This document shows, one piece after another, positions 8,990 to 18,200 of a stretch of DNA of 64,000 bases (its first letter is position 1; each line of letters opens with the position of its first letter). This DNA is from Winogradskyella sp. MH6. Its GTDB lineage: Bacteria; Bacteroidota; Bacteroidia; Flavobacteriales; Flavobacteriaceae. Both the position numbers and the translations under genes were made by a program. The stretch spans positions 620,001 to 684,000 of the forward strand of contig NZ_CP094494.1 in the NCBI RefSeq assembly GCF_022810765.1. The letters are read 5' to 3'. The notes beneath the pieces were generated by a model that was not told where the DNA came from, made no database searches, and saw nothing but the letters and a program-made list of their open reading frames with translations.

Positions 8990-9026
8990 GAGATTGCCAC
9001 AGTTTTCTATGAAAACTTCGCAATGA
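8990..9026. repeat. Nested palindromic element, probable dispersed intergenic repeat
   Basis: The element reads as two nested inverted repeats: outer ATTGC (8993-8997) with GCAAT (9020-9024), and inner AGTTTTC (9001-9007) with GAAAACT (9011-9017) around a TAT loop. The flanks GAGATTGCCAC and GCAATGAC resemble a short repeat I recall as scattered through Bacteroidota intergenic DNA. Only one copy lies in this window. Confidence 0.5.
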
Positions 9027-9131
9027 CTGCAATCATGATTTGGGATGCTTATTTTTTTAAGTTAAAACGTATTTTTATCTCAAAATTTTAAACGCTTTTT
9101 AAAGAATTTCTACCATTCACCTACATTTTTA

Positions 9132-9160
9132 TTGTTAACTCAATATTATTTATATATTTG
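9132..9160 (+). promoter_or_regulatory. Bacteroidota-type promoter of the first giant T9SS gene
   Basis: The -7 box TATATTTG (9153-9160) matches TAnnTTTG exactly. ATTG, with TTG at 9132-9134, lies 18 bases upstream as the -33 element. Transcription would begin near 9167, giving an untranslated leader of about 115 bases. Confidence 0.6.
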
Positions 9161-9167
9161 TCTTCAC

Positions 9168-9197
9168 CCTTAACAAAAACTTAACTATTTGTTAAGG
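9168..9197 (+). promoter_or_regulatory. Perfect 10-bp inverted repeat at the expected transcript start
   Basis: CCTTAACAAA (9168-9177) and TTTGTTAAGG (9188-9197) are exact reverse complements around a 10-base loop. It lies just after the -7 box, so it could be a 5'-end mRNA stem-loop or an operator for a dimeric regulator. It is followed by ordinary coding signals, so it is not a terminator by position. Confidence 0.5.
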
Positions 9198-9280
9198 ATT
9201 CCCAAAGATTCTACAGACCCTCACCTACCTTGGTCATCACCTTACTGTGTGATGTTTTACGTATTAATTAATCTATCATT

Positions 9281-12200
9281 ATGAAGAAAATTTACATTTT
9301 CCTATTTACGCTACTCATATGCGGAATTGGATTTGCACAAAGTACAATCAACATTACTACCTCTGGAGGCTCATACGGCACAGAAAAATGGGTAAGCATT
9401 ACAACTGGTATTGACGGTAGTGGCACTCAGGTATGGGGACAAGGTGATGGCAGCTATGGCAATGGTCAAGGGCTTATCAACGAAGATATCTCCATTGCAC
9501 CAGGTACTTACTATGTTAATTGCTATGACAGGTACTCTGATGGCTGGGATGGCACCCTTATTTCTGTTACAGCTTACGGAAACGTAATTGGTGACAACGG
9601 AGGTGCCTCACCAGATGACCCATTAACAGTTGACAGTACCAGCTCTTGGGAAACTCCTGCAGATGAATTAGAAGCCTCTTTTGAAATCATTGTACCAGCA
9701 CCACCTACTTGTGGCGACCCTACAGATTTAGCAGCAACAGCTACCGGAACTACTTCTGCCGACCTCTCTTGGACTGCTCCAACTGTTGGAACTCCAACGG
9801 GATATAACTGGGAAGTTCAACCAACAGGCACTGCTCAAGGTAACACAGGTGCTCCTGCAAGTGGTACATCTGCTTCAATTACAGCTTCTGCTACTGGTTT
9901 AATGTCTGGTACAACTTATGACTTATATGTACAAACAGATTGCGGAGGTTCAGACACTAGCGAATGGGTTGGACCTGTTAGTTTTACAACTGATTGCAGC
10001 GTTTTTACAGTACCTTATACTGAAGATTTTGACAGCACAGCTACGGGTAGTTCTTCTAGCCCAAATGTACCAAATTGTTGGTCGTTTATAGATGAAGGTA
10101 CTGGATATGGCTATGTAAGTTCTTATGGTGCAAATTCTTTTTATATGTATAATTCTTTGGATTCAACCGGAAATTATATTCTTGTAAGTCCTAGTACCAC
10201 AGATTTATCCTCTGGATTAAATAGAGTTTCATTTGATGTCGATGGAAGTTCTGGCCAAGTACTATCTGTTGGAACAATGTCTGATGAGACAGACCCCTCA
10301 ACATTTACTGAAATACAAGCTGTTACACTTGCTACAAGTGATTACGAAAGTTACACCATTAATATCCCTGTAGGAAGTGATATGCACTTAGCATTTAAAC
10401 ATGGACAAACAGGAACCTATGATTCTTATTATTTAGACAATATTTTAATTGAACCAATCCCTTCTTGTGTTGAGCCTTCTGATTTAGCAGCAACAGCTAC
10501 TGGCGCAACTACTGCCGATTTATCTTGGACTGCCCCATCTACAGGAACTCCTACGGGATATAATTGGGAAGTACAACCAACCGGTACTGCCCAAGGTACA
10601 GCAGGAGCTCCTGCAAGTGGCACATCTGCATCAACTACAGCTTCTGCTACTGGTTTAACGGCTGAAACAACATACGATTTATATGTTCAAACTGATTGTG
10701 GAGGTTCTGGCACTAGTAGCTGGGCTGGACCTATTAGTTTTACGACACCATGTGCTACAATTGTACCAGAATACAATGCTGATATGTCAACTAATGCTCC
10801 TGATTCTTGTTGGGAGGAAGCAGGATCTGGAGACCCTGGAACAGGACCTTCTGGTATTGGTTTCTCGGATTGGAGAAGTGGCACTTCTTATGCCATTGGC
10901 AGTAGTAATGCCGTTAATATTTACGGAACCTCTATAAGAGAATGGCTTTTATCTCCTTCATTTGACATGAGTGCTGATGATTATCAATTAGAAATTAATG
11001 TTGCTGTTACTGATTGGCAAAGTTCTAGTACAGATGATAGTATGGGAGCAGATGATGAAGTACAGTTATTAATTAGTACTGATGGAGGAACTACATGGAC
11101 AAACCTAACAACTTGGAATGCCAGCAATGAACCACTACCATCAGGCACAGAATATGTTGAAGATTTAACCGCTTATACAGGAACTGTACAATTTGCAATA
11201 TGGGCTAATTCTGGCACAGCTAGCGGACAAGATTACGATTTTCATGTTGGTAAATTTAGAGTAGCTGCTATACCATCTAGTGCTACTGTAGATTATTGTA
11301 ATTTACAATTCCCTAATAGTGGTAGTATTAACGAGGGTGACAATTTTACTGCTTATGCTGAAATATATCAGGCTGGTGTTACTGAAGCTATAGGCCAAGG
11401 TGCAAATATAGAATCATGGATAGGTTATAGCACTACAGATGCTACTGCCTTAGCTGATTTTGAAACTGCTAGCTGGACATGGGTACCAGCAACATACAAT
11501 TCAGATAGTGGAAATAATGATGAATACCAAGCAGAAATTGGTTCTGCACTATCTGGTGGTAATTATTACTATGCAAGTCGTTTTAGATATGACGGAGGTG
11601 TTTTTGCTTATGGAGGTATCACTCCTGGTAGCTCTGGTGGAAACTTTTGGGATGGCACCAACTTTGTTTCTGGACAGTTAGATGTATTACCACCACCACC
11701 AACTACGTCGGCTACGCTTAATATCTCAGGATGTAATGCTTCAGATAGTTTTAATGTTGCCTATGCCTCAGCAACTGACAATGTTGTTTGGGTGGAACTT
11801 ATTTATGACGGAAATTGTTCTGAGATTACTGTGGATACTGAAACTAGCTCTGGTATAGATACAGAAATAGCACTCTATGATGTGTTTGGAAATGTATTAG
11901 GCAGTGATGATGATGGAGGAACAGGCAGCTTAAGTTCATTGACCCTACAAGGGTTATCTGCCGGAACTTATTATGTTGTGGCTGGAGCTTTCAACACTAC
12001 TTTTGCTAGCAACTTTAATGCTTCAACTTCTGATACTGCTGATGCAGGTACTTTATACATAAATGCCAGCACACCAAATATTCCTGACTATGTTAATTTA
12101 CAATTCCCAGGTACAGCAACAATTACTGCTGGTGGAACTGCAGATGTTTATGCTCAAATATATGAAGATAGCAATACAGCAGGTGCTGGTGCCGGAACAA

Positions 12201-14989
12201 ACATCACTGCCGAAATAGGTATTAGTGCTGTTGACGCCACAGAAGTTGCCGATTTTGAAACTGGTGATTGGACGTGGACTACTGCTCCATATTTTGGGGA
12301 ATCTGGAAACAATGATGAATACGCATTAGCCATTGGAGCTTCGTTAGCACCTGGCACATATTACTATGTAAGTAGATTTAGTGTAGATGGCGGTCCTTAT
12401 GTCTATGGAGGTAATGACATTAGTGATGGTGATGGAGGTGATTTCTGGAATGGCTCTAGCTTTGTTTCTGGTGTATTAACGGTTAACGCTAAGCCAGAAC
12501 CGACAAACCACGTATTGACTTTTGCAGCAGTAGCAGATTCTGACACTGAGATTACTTTAACATGGGATGATAATGATGGTGCGCAACAAGCTGACGGTTT
12601 CTTAATTGTTGCTAAAACTGGTGCTGCTACATTCTACGTCCCAGTAGATGGTACCGACGACACCACTGACACTAACTGGTCTGACGATGAGGCTGAAGTT
12701 AAAGTTGCTTCTGGAGTACAAACCTATACGTTTACAAGTTTAACCGCTAGTACATTATATGAGTTTGAAATTTATCCTTATACTAATTTTGGAACTAACA
12801 TTGATTATAAAACAGATGGCACTGTACCTTCTGCAAGTGCGACTACGGATGCTGATCCTTGTGTAAGCATTCTTCCTGATTATTTAGAAGATTTCGCAAG
12901 CTATATTCCTGATTGTTGGGAAGAGGGTGAAGATGGAGATTTAACTGCTGGACCTGCAACTACAGGATCTGGTGGATGGTTAGCAGAAGAATTTGCTCAT
13001 ACCTCAACTAGCGGAGGAGGTGCTGCTAATATTAATTTGTGGCAAAGTGGAGATGTTAATTGGTTATTGACTCCATCATTTGATTTATCTGCGGATGGGT
13101 ATCAAATCCGTGTTGACGCTGCTTTGACAGACTTTGGATCTACAGCGTTGACAGATGCACTAAGCGCTGGAGATGTCATTAGCTTAGTCTATTCTAACGA
13201 TGGTACTAACTGGACGACACTTTACGATTTTGCTGCCAATATACCTGCAGCTTCTGGCGAGATGGTGGTTGTTGATTTAACAGGTATTACAGGAACTACG
13301 GTACAATTTGCTTTCTATACTTCTGAAGGAGCTTCAGGAAGAGATATAGATTTCCATATCGATAACTTTAGAGTTGAGGCCATTCCGGTTCCTATGACCT
13401 ATACCTATAATGGTGCATGGTCACCAAGCGACCCTAACGGTGTAGCTTCTTATGTTGATGATATTACTGTTGTTTCTGGTAATGCTATTATATCTTCCAA
13501 TACGGAGTGTAATAATGTTGTTGTAAACCCAGGAGCGAGTATGACCGTTAACTCTGGAGTTACATTAGCACTAACTAACAGCATGACTTTAGAGTCTGCA
13601 TCTAACGATTATTCTAATTTAATGCTAGACGGAACCGTTAGTGGTACCGTGATTTACGAACGCTATACAAATGCCAATAGCAACGGTAACGATTTAATAT
13701 CACCACCACTTGGAGGACAAACATGGGCAGACTTTTTAGCTGACGGTAGTAATGCTGCAGATTTATTAGATGATGGTAACACAAGCCCAACGACTTATTT
13801 ATTTGGTCCTTTTGATAAAACTACTGATGATTGGTTACTTTATACCGATGCAACGGTAGCAACCTTAAACAGTGGTACAGGTTATAGAGCCGGAACTGAT
13901 GCTGGTACAACATTATCTTTTACTGGATCTGTAGAGACTTCTATGGTTACTGTAAATATTGAGGATACCGGAGCTAATTTCCCTGATTGGAATCTTATAG
14001 GAAACCCTTACACCACGTATCTAGACATGACCCTTTTCTTAAATTACGACTTAGGAGATGGTACAACTAACATTGATTTACTAGAAGATGTTTCTGGTAT
14101 CTATGGCTACGATGGTAGTGCTTCTAACGGCTGGGATGTTATTACCTTAGCTAATGCTAGTGCTAAAGATATGACTCCTGGACAAGGTTTCTTTGTTGCT
14201 GCAAACGATGCCTTTGTTGCTGGTTACGACATTACCTTTGACCCATCGATGCGCGTAGCAGGAAGTGGAGACGACTTTATTGTTGGTCGTAACTCTAGTG
14301 ACCTTACATATTTAAAGTTAAACACAGGTACAGCTACTAAAGACTTTACAACGCAGTTCTACTTTAATGATAATGCTACTGCTGGTTTAGACCACGGTTA
14401 TGATGCTCAGATTTGGGGTGGCACTATTCCAAGTTTTGCGTTGTATTCAAATTTAGTACAGGACAATACTGGTATGCCAATTGCTTTACAAGCTTTAAAC
14501 ACAACAGATTTGGCTAACACAGTTATTCCGTTAGGTGTTAATGCAAATGCTGGTGAGCAGCTAACGTTTACAATATCTGAAACCACATTACCGAGTACTG
14601 TAAATGTTTATTTAGACGATACCTTAAATAATACAACGACATTGTTAAACACTTCTGATTATGTGATTAACCCAATATCTGATATTACTGGTACGGGAAG
14701 ATTCTATATTAGATTTGCTCAGCAATCCTTATCTACTACAGATGTAGATTTTGATAACCTTAAGATCTACACTAAAACAACTCCAAGAGCGCTATATGTA
14801 CATGGAGTATTACAAGGTGAGACTACTGCAAAAGTGTATGACTTACAAGGTCGCTTAGTACACCACTCTGTATTAAACAGTAATAACTTAGTGAACCAAA
14901 TAGATGCTTCTGATTTTTCTGATGGTGTTTATGTGGTGACCTTAAGTAATGGAGTACAAGAGAAATCTCAAAAAGTGATTATTAGATAA
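9281..14989 (+). CDS. Giant secreted modular protein with T9SS type A sorting domain
   Basis: The protein has 1902 residues and a signal peptide at 1-19 (hydrophobic FLFTLLICGIGFA, then mature Gln). Next is a domain with DRYSDGWDGTLI (about 25-140). Two near-duplicate fibronectin III modules starting CxxPxDLAATATG follow (about 144-240 and 396-490), separated by a MAM-like choice-of-anchor-J domain. Further jelly-roll-like and repeated DYxNLQFP modules (from 671 and 936), another FN3-like module near 1070-1190 and another anchor-J-like domain come next. The end (about 1830-1902) is the type A sorting domain with AKVYDLQGRLV and DGVYVVTLSNG..EKSQKVIIR. No catalytic domain is recognised, so adhesin or matrix protein fits. 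It should cross the outer membrane by T9SS and be attached or released. Its C-terminal part is homologous to that of the next gene. Confidence 0.88.
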   Translation: MKKIYIFLFTLLICGIGFAQSTINITTSGGSYGTEKWVSITTGIDGSGTQVWGQGDGSYGNGQGLINEDISIAPGTYYVNCYDRYSDGWDGTLISVTAYGNVIGDNGGASPDDPLTVDSTSSWETPADELEASFEIIVPAPPTCGDPTDLAATATGTTSADLSWTAPTVGTPTGYNWEVQPTGTAQGNTGAPASGTSASITASATGLMSGTTYDLYVQTDCGGSDTSEWVGPVSFTTDCSVFTVPYTEDFDSTATGSSSSPNVPNCWSFIDEGTGYGYVSSYGANSFYMYNSLDSTGNYILVSPSTTDLSSGLNRVSFDVDGSSGQVLSVGTMSDETDPSTFTEIQAVTLATSDYESYTINIPVGSDMHLAFKHGQTGTYDSYYLDNILIEPIPSCVEPSDLAATATGATTADLSWTAPSTGTPTGYNWEVQPTGTAQGTAGAPASGTSASTTASATGLTAETTYDLYVQTDCGGSGTSSWAGPISFTTPCATIVPEYNADMSTNAPDSCWEEAGSGDPGTGPSGIGFSDWRSGTSYAIGSSNAVNIYGTSIREWLLSPSFDMSADDYQLEINVAVTDWQSSSTDDSMGADDEVQLLISTDGGTTWTNLTTWNASNEPLPSGTEYVEDLTAYTGTVQFAIWANSGTASGQDYDFHVGKFRVAAIPSSATVDYCNLQFPNSGSINEGDNFTAYAEIYQAGVTEAIGQGANIESWIGYSTTDATALADFETASWTWVPATYNSDSGNNDEYQAEIGSALSGGNYYYASRFRYDGGVFAYGGITPGSSGGNFWDGTNFVSGQLDVLPPPPTTSATLNISGCNASDSFNVAYASATDNVVWVELIYDGNCSEITVDTETSSGIDTEIALYDVFGNVLGSDDDGGTGSLSSLTLQGLSAGTYYVVAGAFNTTFASNFNASTSDTADAGTLYINASTPNIPDYVNLQFPGTATITAGGTADVYAQIYEDSNTAGAGAGTNITAEIGISAVDATEVADFETGDWTWTTAPYFGESGNNDEYALAIGASLAPGTYYYVSRFSVDGGPYVYGGNDISDGDGGDFWNGSSFVSGVLTVNAKPEPTNHVLTFAAVADSDTEITLTWDDNDGAQQADGFLIVAKTGAATFYVPVDGTDDTTDTNWSDDEAEVKVASGVQTYTFTSLTASTLYEFEIYPYTNFGTNIDYKTDGTVPSASATTDADPCVSILPDYLEDFASYIPDCWEEGEDGDLTAGPATTGSGGWLAEEFAHTSTSGGGAANINLWQSGDVNWLLTPSFDLSADGYQIRVDAALTDFGSTALTDALSAGDVISLVYSNDGTNWTTLYDFAANIPAASGEMVVVDLTGITGTTVQFAFYTSEGASGRDIDFHIDNFRVEAIPVPMTYTYNGAWSPSDPNGVASYVDDITVVSGNAIISSNTECNNVVVNPGASMTVNSGVTLALTNSMTLESASNDYSNLMLDGTVSGTVIYERYTNANSNGNDLISPPLGGQTWADFLADGSNAADLLDDGNTSPTTYLFGPFDKTTDDWLLYTDATVATLNSGTGYRAGTDAGTTLSFTGSVETSMVTVNIEDTGANFPDWNLIGNPYTTYLDMTLFLNYDLGDGTTNIDLLEDVSGIYGYDGSASNGWDVITLANASAKDMTPGQGFFVAANDAFVAGYDITFDPSMRVAGSGDDFIVGRNSSDLTYLKLNTGTATKDFTTQFYFNDNATAGLDHGYDAQIWGGTIPSFALYSNLVQDNTGMPIALQALNTTDLANTVIPLGVNANAGEQLTFTISETTLPSTVNVYLDDTLNNTTTLLNTSDYVINPISDITGTGRFYIRFAQQSLSTTDVDFDNLKIYTKTTPRALYVHGVLQGETTAKVYDLQGRLVHHSVLNSNNLVNQIDASDFSDGVYVVTLSNGVQEKSQKVIIR
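9710..10752 (+). repeat. Direct repeat of two FN3-coding units inside the giant gene
   Basis: Units beginning at 9710 and 10466 (offset 756 bases) encode FN3 modules that are very similar in protein, with shared blocks such as PTGYNWEVQPTGTAQG and TYDLYVQTDCGGS. The DNA also stays alike, with many third-position changes. This fits intragenic duplication followed by divergence. Confidence 0.75.
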
Positions 14990-15016
14990 TCATTATTGTA
15001 ACATTAAGAAATTAAG

Positions 15017-15050
15017 AAAAAAAAGCGCGACTTAACAGTTGCGCTTTTTT
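15017..15050 (+). terminator. Rho-independent terminator of the first giant gene
   Basis: An A-rich run, then GCGC (15025-15028) and GACT pair with AGTT and GCGC (15037-15044) around a TAAC loop, followed by TTTTTT. The stem is about 14 bp when the A/T flanks are counted, and it lies 28 bases after the stop codon. Confidence 0.85.
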
Positions 15051-15117
15051 AATTCAATAAGGAGCAAACACCAAAAATTAAGATACTTTTATTAAAAAAT
15101 TTCTAAAGTTATAGATT

Positions 15118-15144
15118 AACAGTTTGTTAATATTGCAAACTGTT
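15118..15144. promoter_or_regulatory. Perfect 9-bp inverted repeat at the -33 region of the second giant gene
   Basis: AACAGTTTG (15118-15126) and CAAACTGTT (15136-15144) are exact reverse complements with a 9-base spacer. The left arm also takes part in TTAACA-N3-TGTTAA. The right arm lies where the -33 element of the promoter ending at 15171 should be, so a bound dimer would be expected to affect transcription. Confidence 0.5.
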
Positions 15145-15171
15145 CATAGATTTACGGTTTCCATATCTTTG
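15141..15171 (+). promoter_or_regulatory. Promoter of the second giant T9SS gene
   Basis: TATCTTTG (15164-15171) matches the TAnnTTTG -7 box exactly. The -33 position (15141-15144) reads TGTT, a weak match lying inside the inverted repeat. The leader would be about 53 bases. Confidence 0.5.
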
Positions 15172-15230
15172 AATCTCATTTCTACCTACATACGCACCTG
15201 CATATAAATTATAAACATAATATAAATTAT

Positions 15231-18200
15231 ATGAAGAATTTTTACGCATTTTTAATCGCTATTTTTGCTACAAGTCTTGGATTTGGGCAGACGACTGTTG
15301 ACTTTGATAATTTGTCAAACTGGAACCCAGGTACTACATCGTATGGAAACTATACATACACTGATGGTACCTTTACTGCGACTGGTGTCGATGTGCTCAG
15401 AAATGGAACAACAAATCAAGATGGTTTTCCTGGTGCATTAGGAACTTATTCCGTTAGACTAAGAAATAATGCATCTACTTCTTTAACAATGATTGTTAGT
15501 ACAGGAGGTATCTCTACCTTTTCATTTGAAGTCAGAAGATGGGATGGTTCACCAGCTACAGACTTTAGTGTAGAAACTACCACAGATAATGGTAGTTCTT
15601 GGACACCATCAAGCACAATCAACTCCTCAGTCACAAATGATTCAGACTGGAAAACAATAAATGGAACTATAAATAGCGGAAACAACAATATTGGTGTAAG
15701 AATAATATCTAATGGCACTACTGAACGACTAATGGTTGATAATTTTACTTGGACAGCTTATTCTGCATCCACACCAATTGTTGGTTTTGACACTAATTCT
15801 TCCACAGAAAATGAAACTAACAGTACTTTTACAGTAGATATTCCAGTTACTTTAAGTAACTATAGCGCTGATGTAGATTTAAGTGTTACTGTTAATGGTA
15901 GTAGTACTGCTGAGGGCGGTGACTACACACTAAATACAACTGAACTTAATTTTACAGCTGATGGCACTTTAAACATTTCTTTAGATATCAATGCAGACGC
16001 TGACTCTGATGATGAGACCATTATTTTAGATATAACAGAGACCTCTGCTACAGGTATAACCATTAGTACAAGTCAACATACCATTACTGTTATAGATGAC
16101 GATTTACCATCAGCTTCTATACCATATAATGAAGACTTTTCTGATTGCGGTACCCAAGAATGGACCGTTGCTACTGTAGGTGCAGATACTGAGTGGACAT
16201 GCGGCAGTGGCTATTTTGAGGCTAATGCTTTTGGCTCTACTGGCCCTGCTGATGATTACCTTATAAGTCCATCATTTGATATGGATGCTCAAACTGGAGA
16301 GATTTTGAGTTTTAATAGCTCCACGTCGTTTGCAGATGTTACAAGTCCACAAATTGAGTTATTGTATACCACAAACTATACCGGAGACCCTTCTACAACC
16401 ACTTGGGTTGATACACTAAGTCCTACTTGGCCAGCTAATGACTCTAGCGGAAACTCTGGTAATATTGACATATCTGGTATTTCTGGTACTGCGGTACACT
16501 TTGCATTCCGCTATACCTCAACAGGTACTGGTGGCGGAACTACAGAAGCTTGGAGAATCGAAGATTTTGATATTACAACAGCATCTACACCAAGCATTAC
16601 ACTTTCAGAAAGTACACTTTCAGGTTTTGACTATGCTGATGGTAGTGGTCCTTCAGCAGAACAAACATTTACAGCCGAAGGTAGTAGTTTAACCACAGAC
16701 ATTACTATAACAGCACCTGCAGATTTTGAAGTTTCTACAACATCTGGTTCTGGTTTTGGTTCATCTGTAACACTTACAGAAACTGCCGGAACCGTAACAA
16801 CAACTACGATCTATGTGCGTTTAGCTTCTGGCTTGTCTGTTAACACATACAGTGGTACTCTATCTGCAACTAGTACAGGTGCAACACAGCAAGACATTAG
16901 TTTAAGCGGTGACGTCACTTTTGTTTCTTGTGCAGGAACTTCAACAGCTTTTCCTTTTAATGGTGTAAGTGGCAACACCAACTTAGAACACGATAGTGGT
17001 AACCCTCCAGGAAATAGTGGTGAAGCTTGTGGAACTAATTATTTAATTTATTACAATAGCGCACCTAGCACAGATGGTAGTGGAAATTACTTGAGATCTA
17101 ACGCTGTTGACGGCTTAATTGAGAGTTCTGATTGGGGTGGAGAAGGAAATTTTGAAACTTTTGCTATTGATGTCTCTGGAGAAACTTCTATAGATATCGA
17201 AACTTTTGGAAGTACAGTTGGAGACCCATTTAATGCTGGTGGTGAACAATTCCAATGGTGGTATAAATTAGACGGAGGTTCAGCAACTAACTTAGGCTCT
17301 GTATTTGACAGTAGTTATCAAGGTTCTCTAGCAGTAGGTCCGACAACTATAGATGTAACAGGTGTTAACGAGATTATAGTAGGCTTTACATTTAGTTTCA
17401 ATGGTTCAGGTGGTTTTGAAGATGCAGATGTCACCGTAACTACAACACCTACTGTATTTACTTATAATGGTAGTTGGTCACCGAGCGATCCTAATGGCAG
17501 TGCTACTGTTAATGACAATATTGTTGTAGACTCTGGCGATGCTGTTATTTCTACTAATACCGATATAAGTATGGTTACAGTAAACCCTGGAGCAAGTCTA
17601 ACTATAAATACTGGTGTAACCTTAACAGCGAACTCTACTACTCTAGAATCTGTATCAAACTCATACTCAAGTTTGATTATTGAGGGTACTGGTAGTCTTA
17701 CAGGTAGTGTAAGTTATGCAAGAGCTGTTAATTCGTATACCAATGACGCAACCAACAACGATAACGACTTAATATCTGCACCTGTTACAGGCCAAGCTTT
17801 TGGAAGTTTTGACAGTGCAAATACTAATTTACTTGCATCTGGTTCTGTAAGAGCTTTTGCTCCTTTTAATAACAATACTGATGTTTATGAAAATTATGAT
17901 GCCACAACAAATGCAGCAACAACATTAGATGCCGCTACAGGGTACAGAGCTGCTACTACTGATGGAGCAACTTTAACCTTTACCGGAACCGTAAACACTG
18001 GTGATGTACTTAAGAATATAACTATAGGTACAGGTGCTTCGTATGCTGAATGGAACTTGATAGGAAATCCTTATCCTTCTTACATTGATGTAGAAGCATT
18101 CTTAACCCATGTTGTAAGCACTCAAACTTCTGGAGAAAGAAATATTGATTTATTAGACGCTTTATCTGGTATTTATGGTTATGATGGTGATGCATCTGAC

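Larger units (their letters stand above)
8819..9280. other. Intergenic region between divergent polysaccharide operon and giant T9SS gene
   Basis: This 462-base gap has no coding frame I can support. It holds a weak minus-strand promoter near 8870, a palindromic repeat-like element at 8990-9026, a good plus-strand promoter ending at 9160 and a 10-bp inverted repeat at 9168-9197. Confidence 0.6.

Noticed and set aside
12154..12357. Minus-strand and alternate-frame small reading frames inside the giant T9SS genes
   Set aside because: They follow from the Thr/Ser/Gly/Ala-rich codons of the real genes. They lack start signals, and their composition mirrors the coding strand.
9281..14989. Catalytic (protease or glycosidase) domain in the giant protein
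   Set aside because: Only FN3, MAM-like and other beta-sandwich modules can be seen; no catalytic motif was found.
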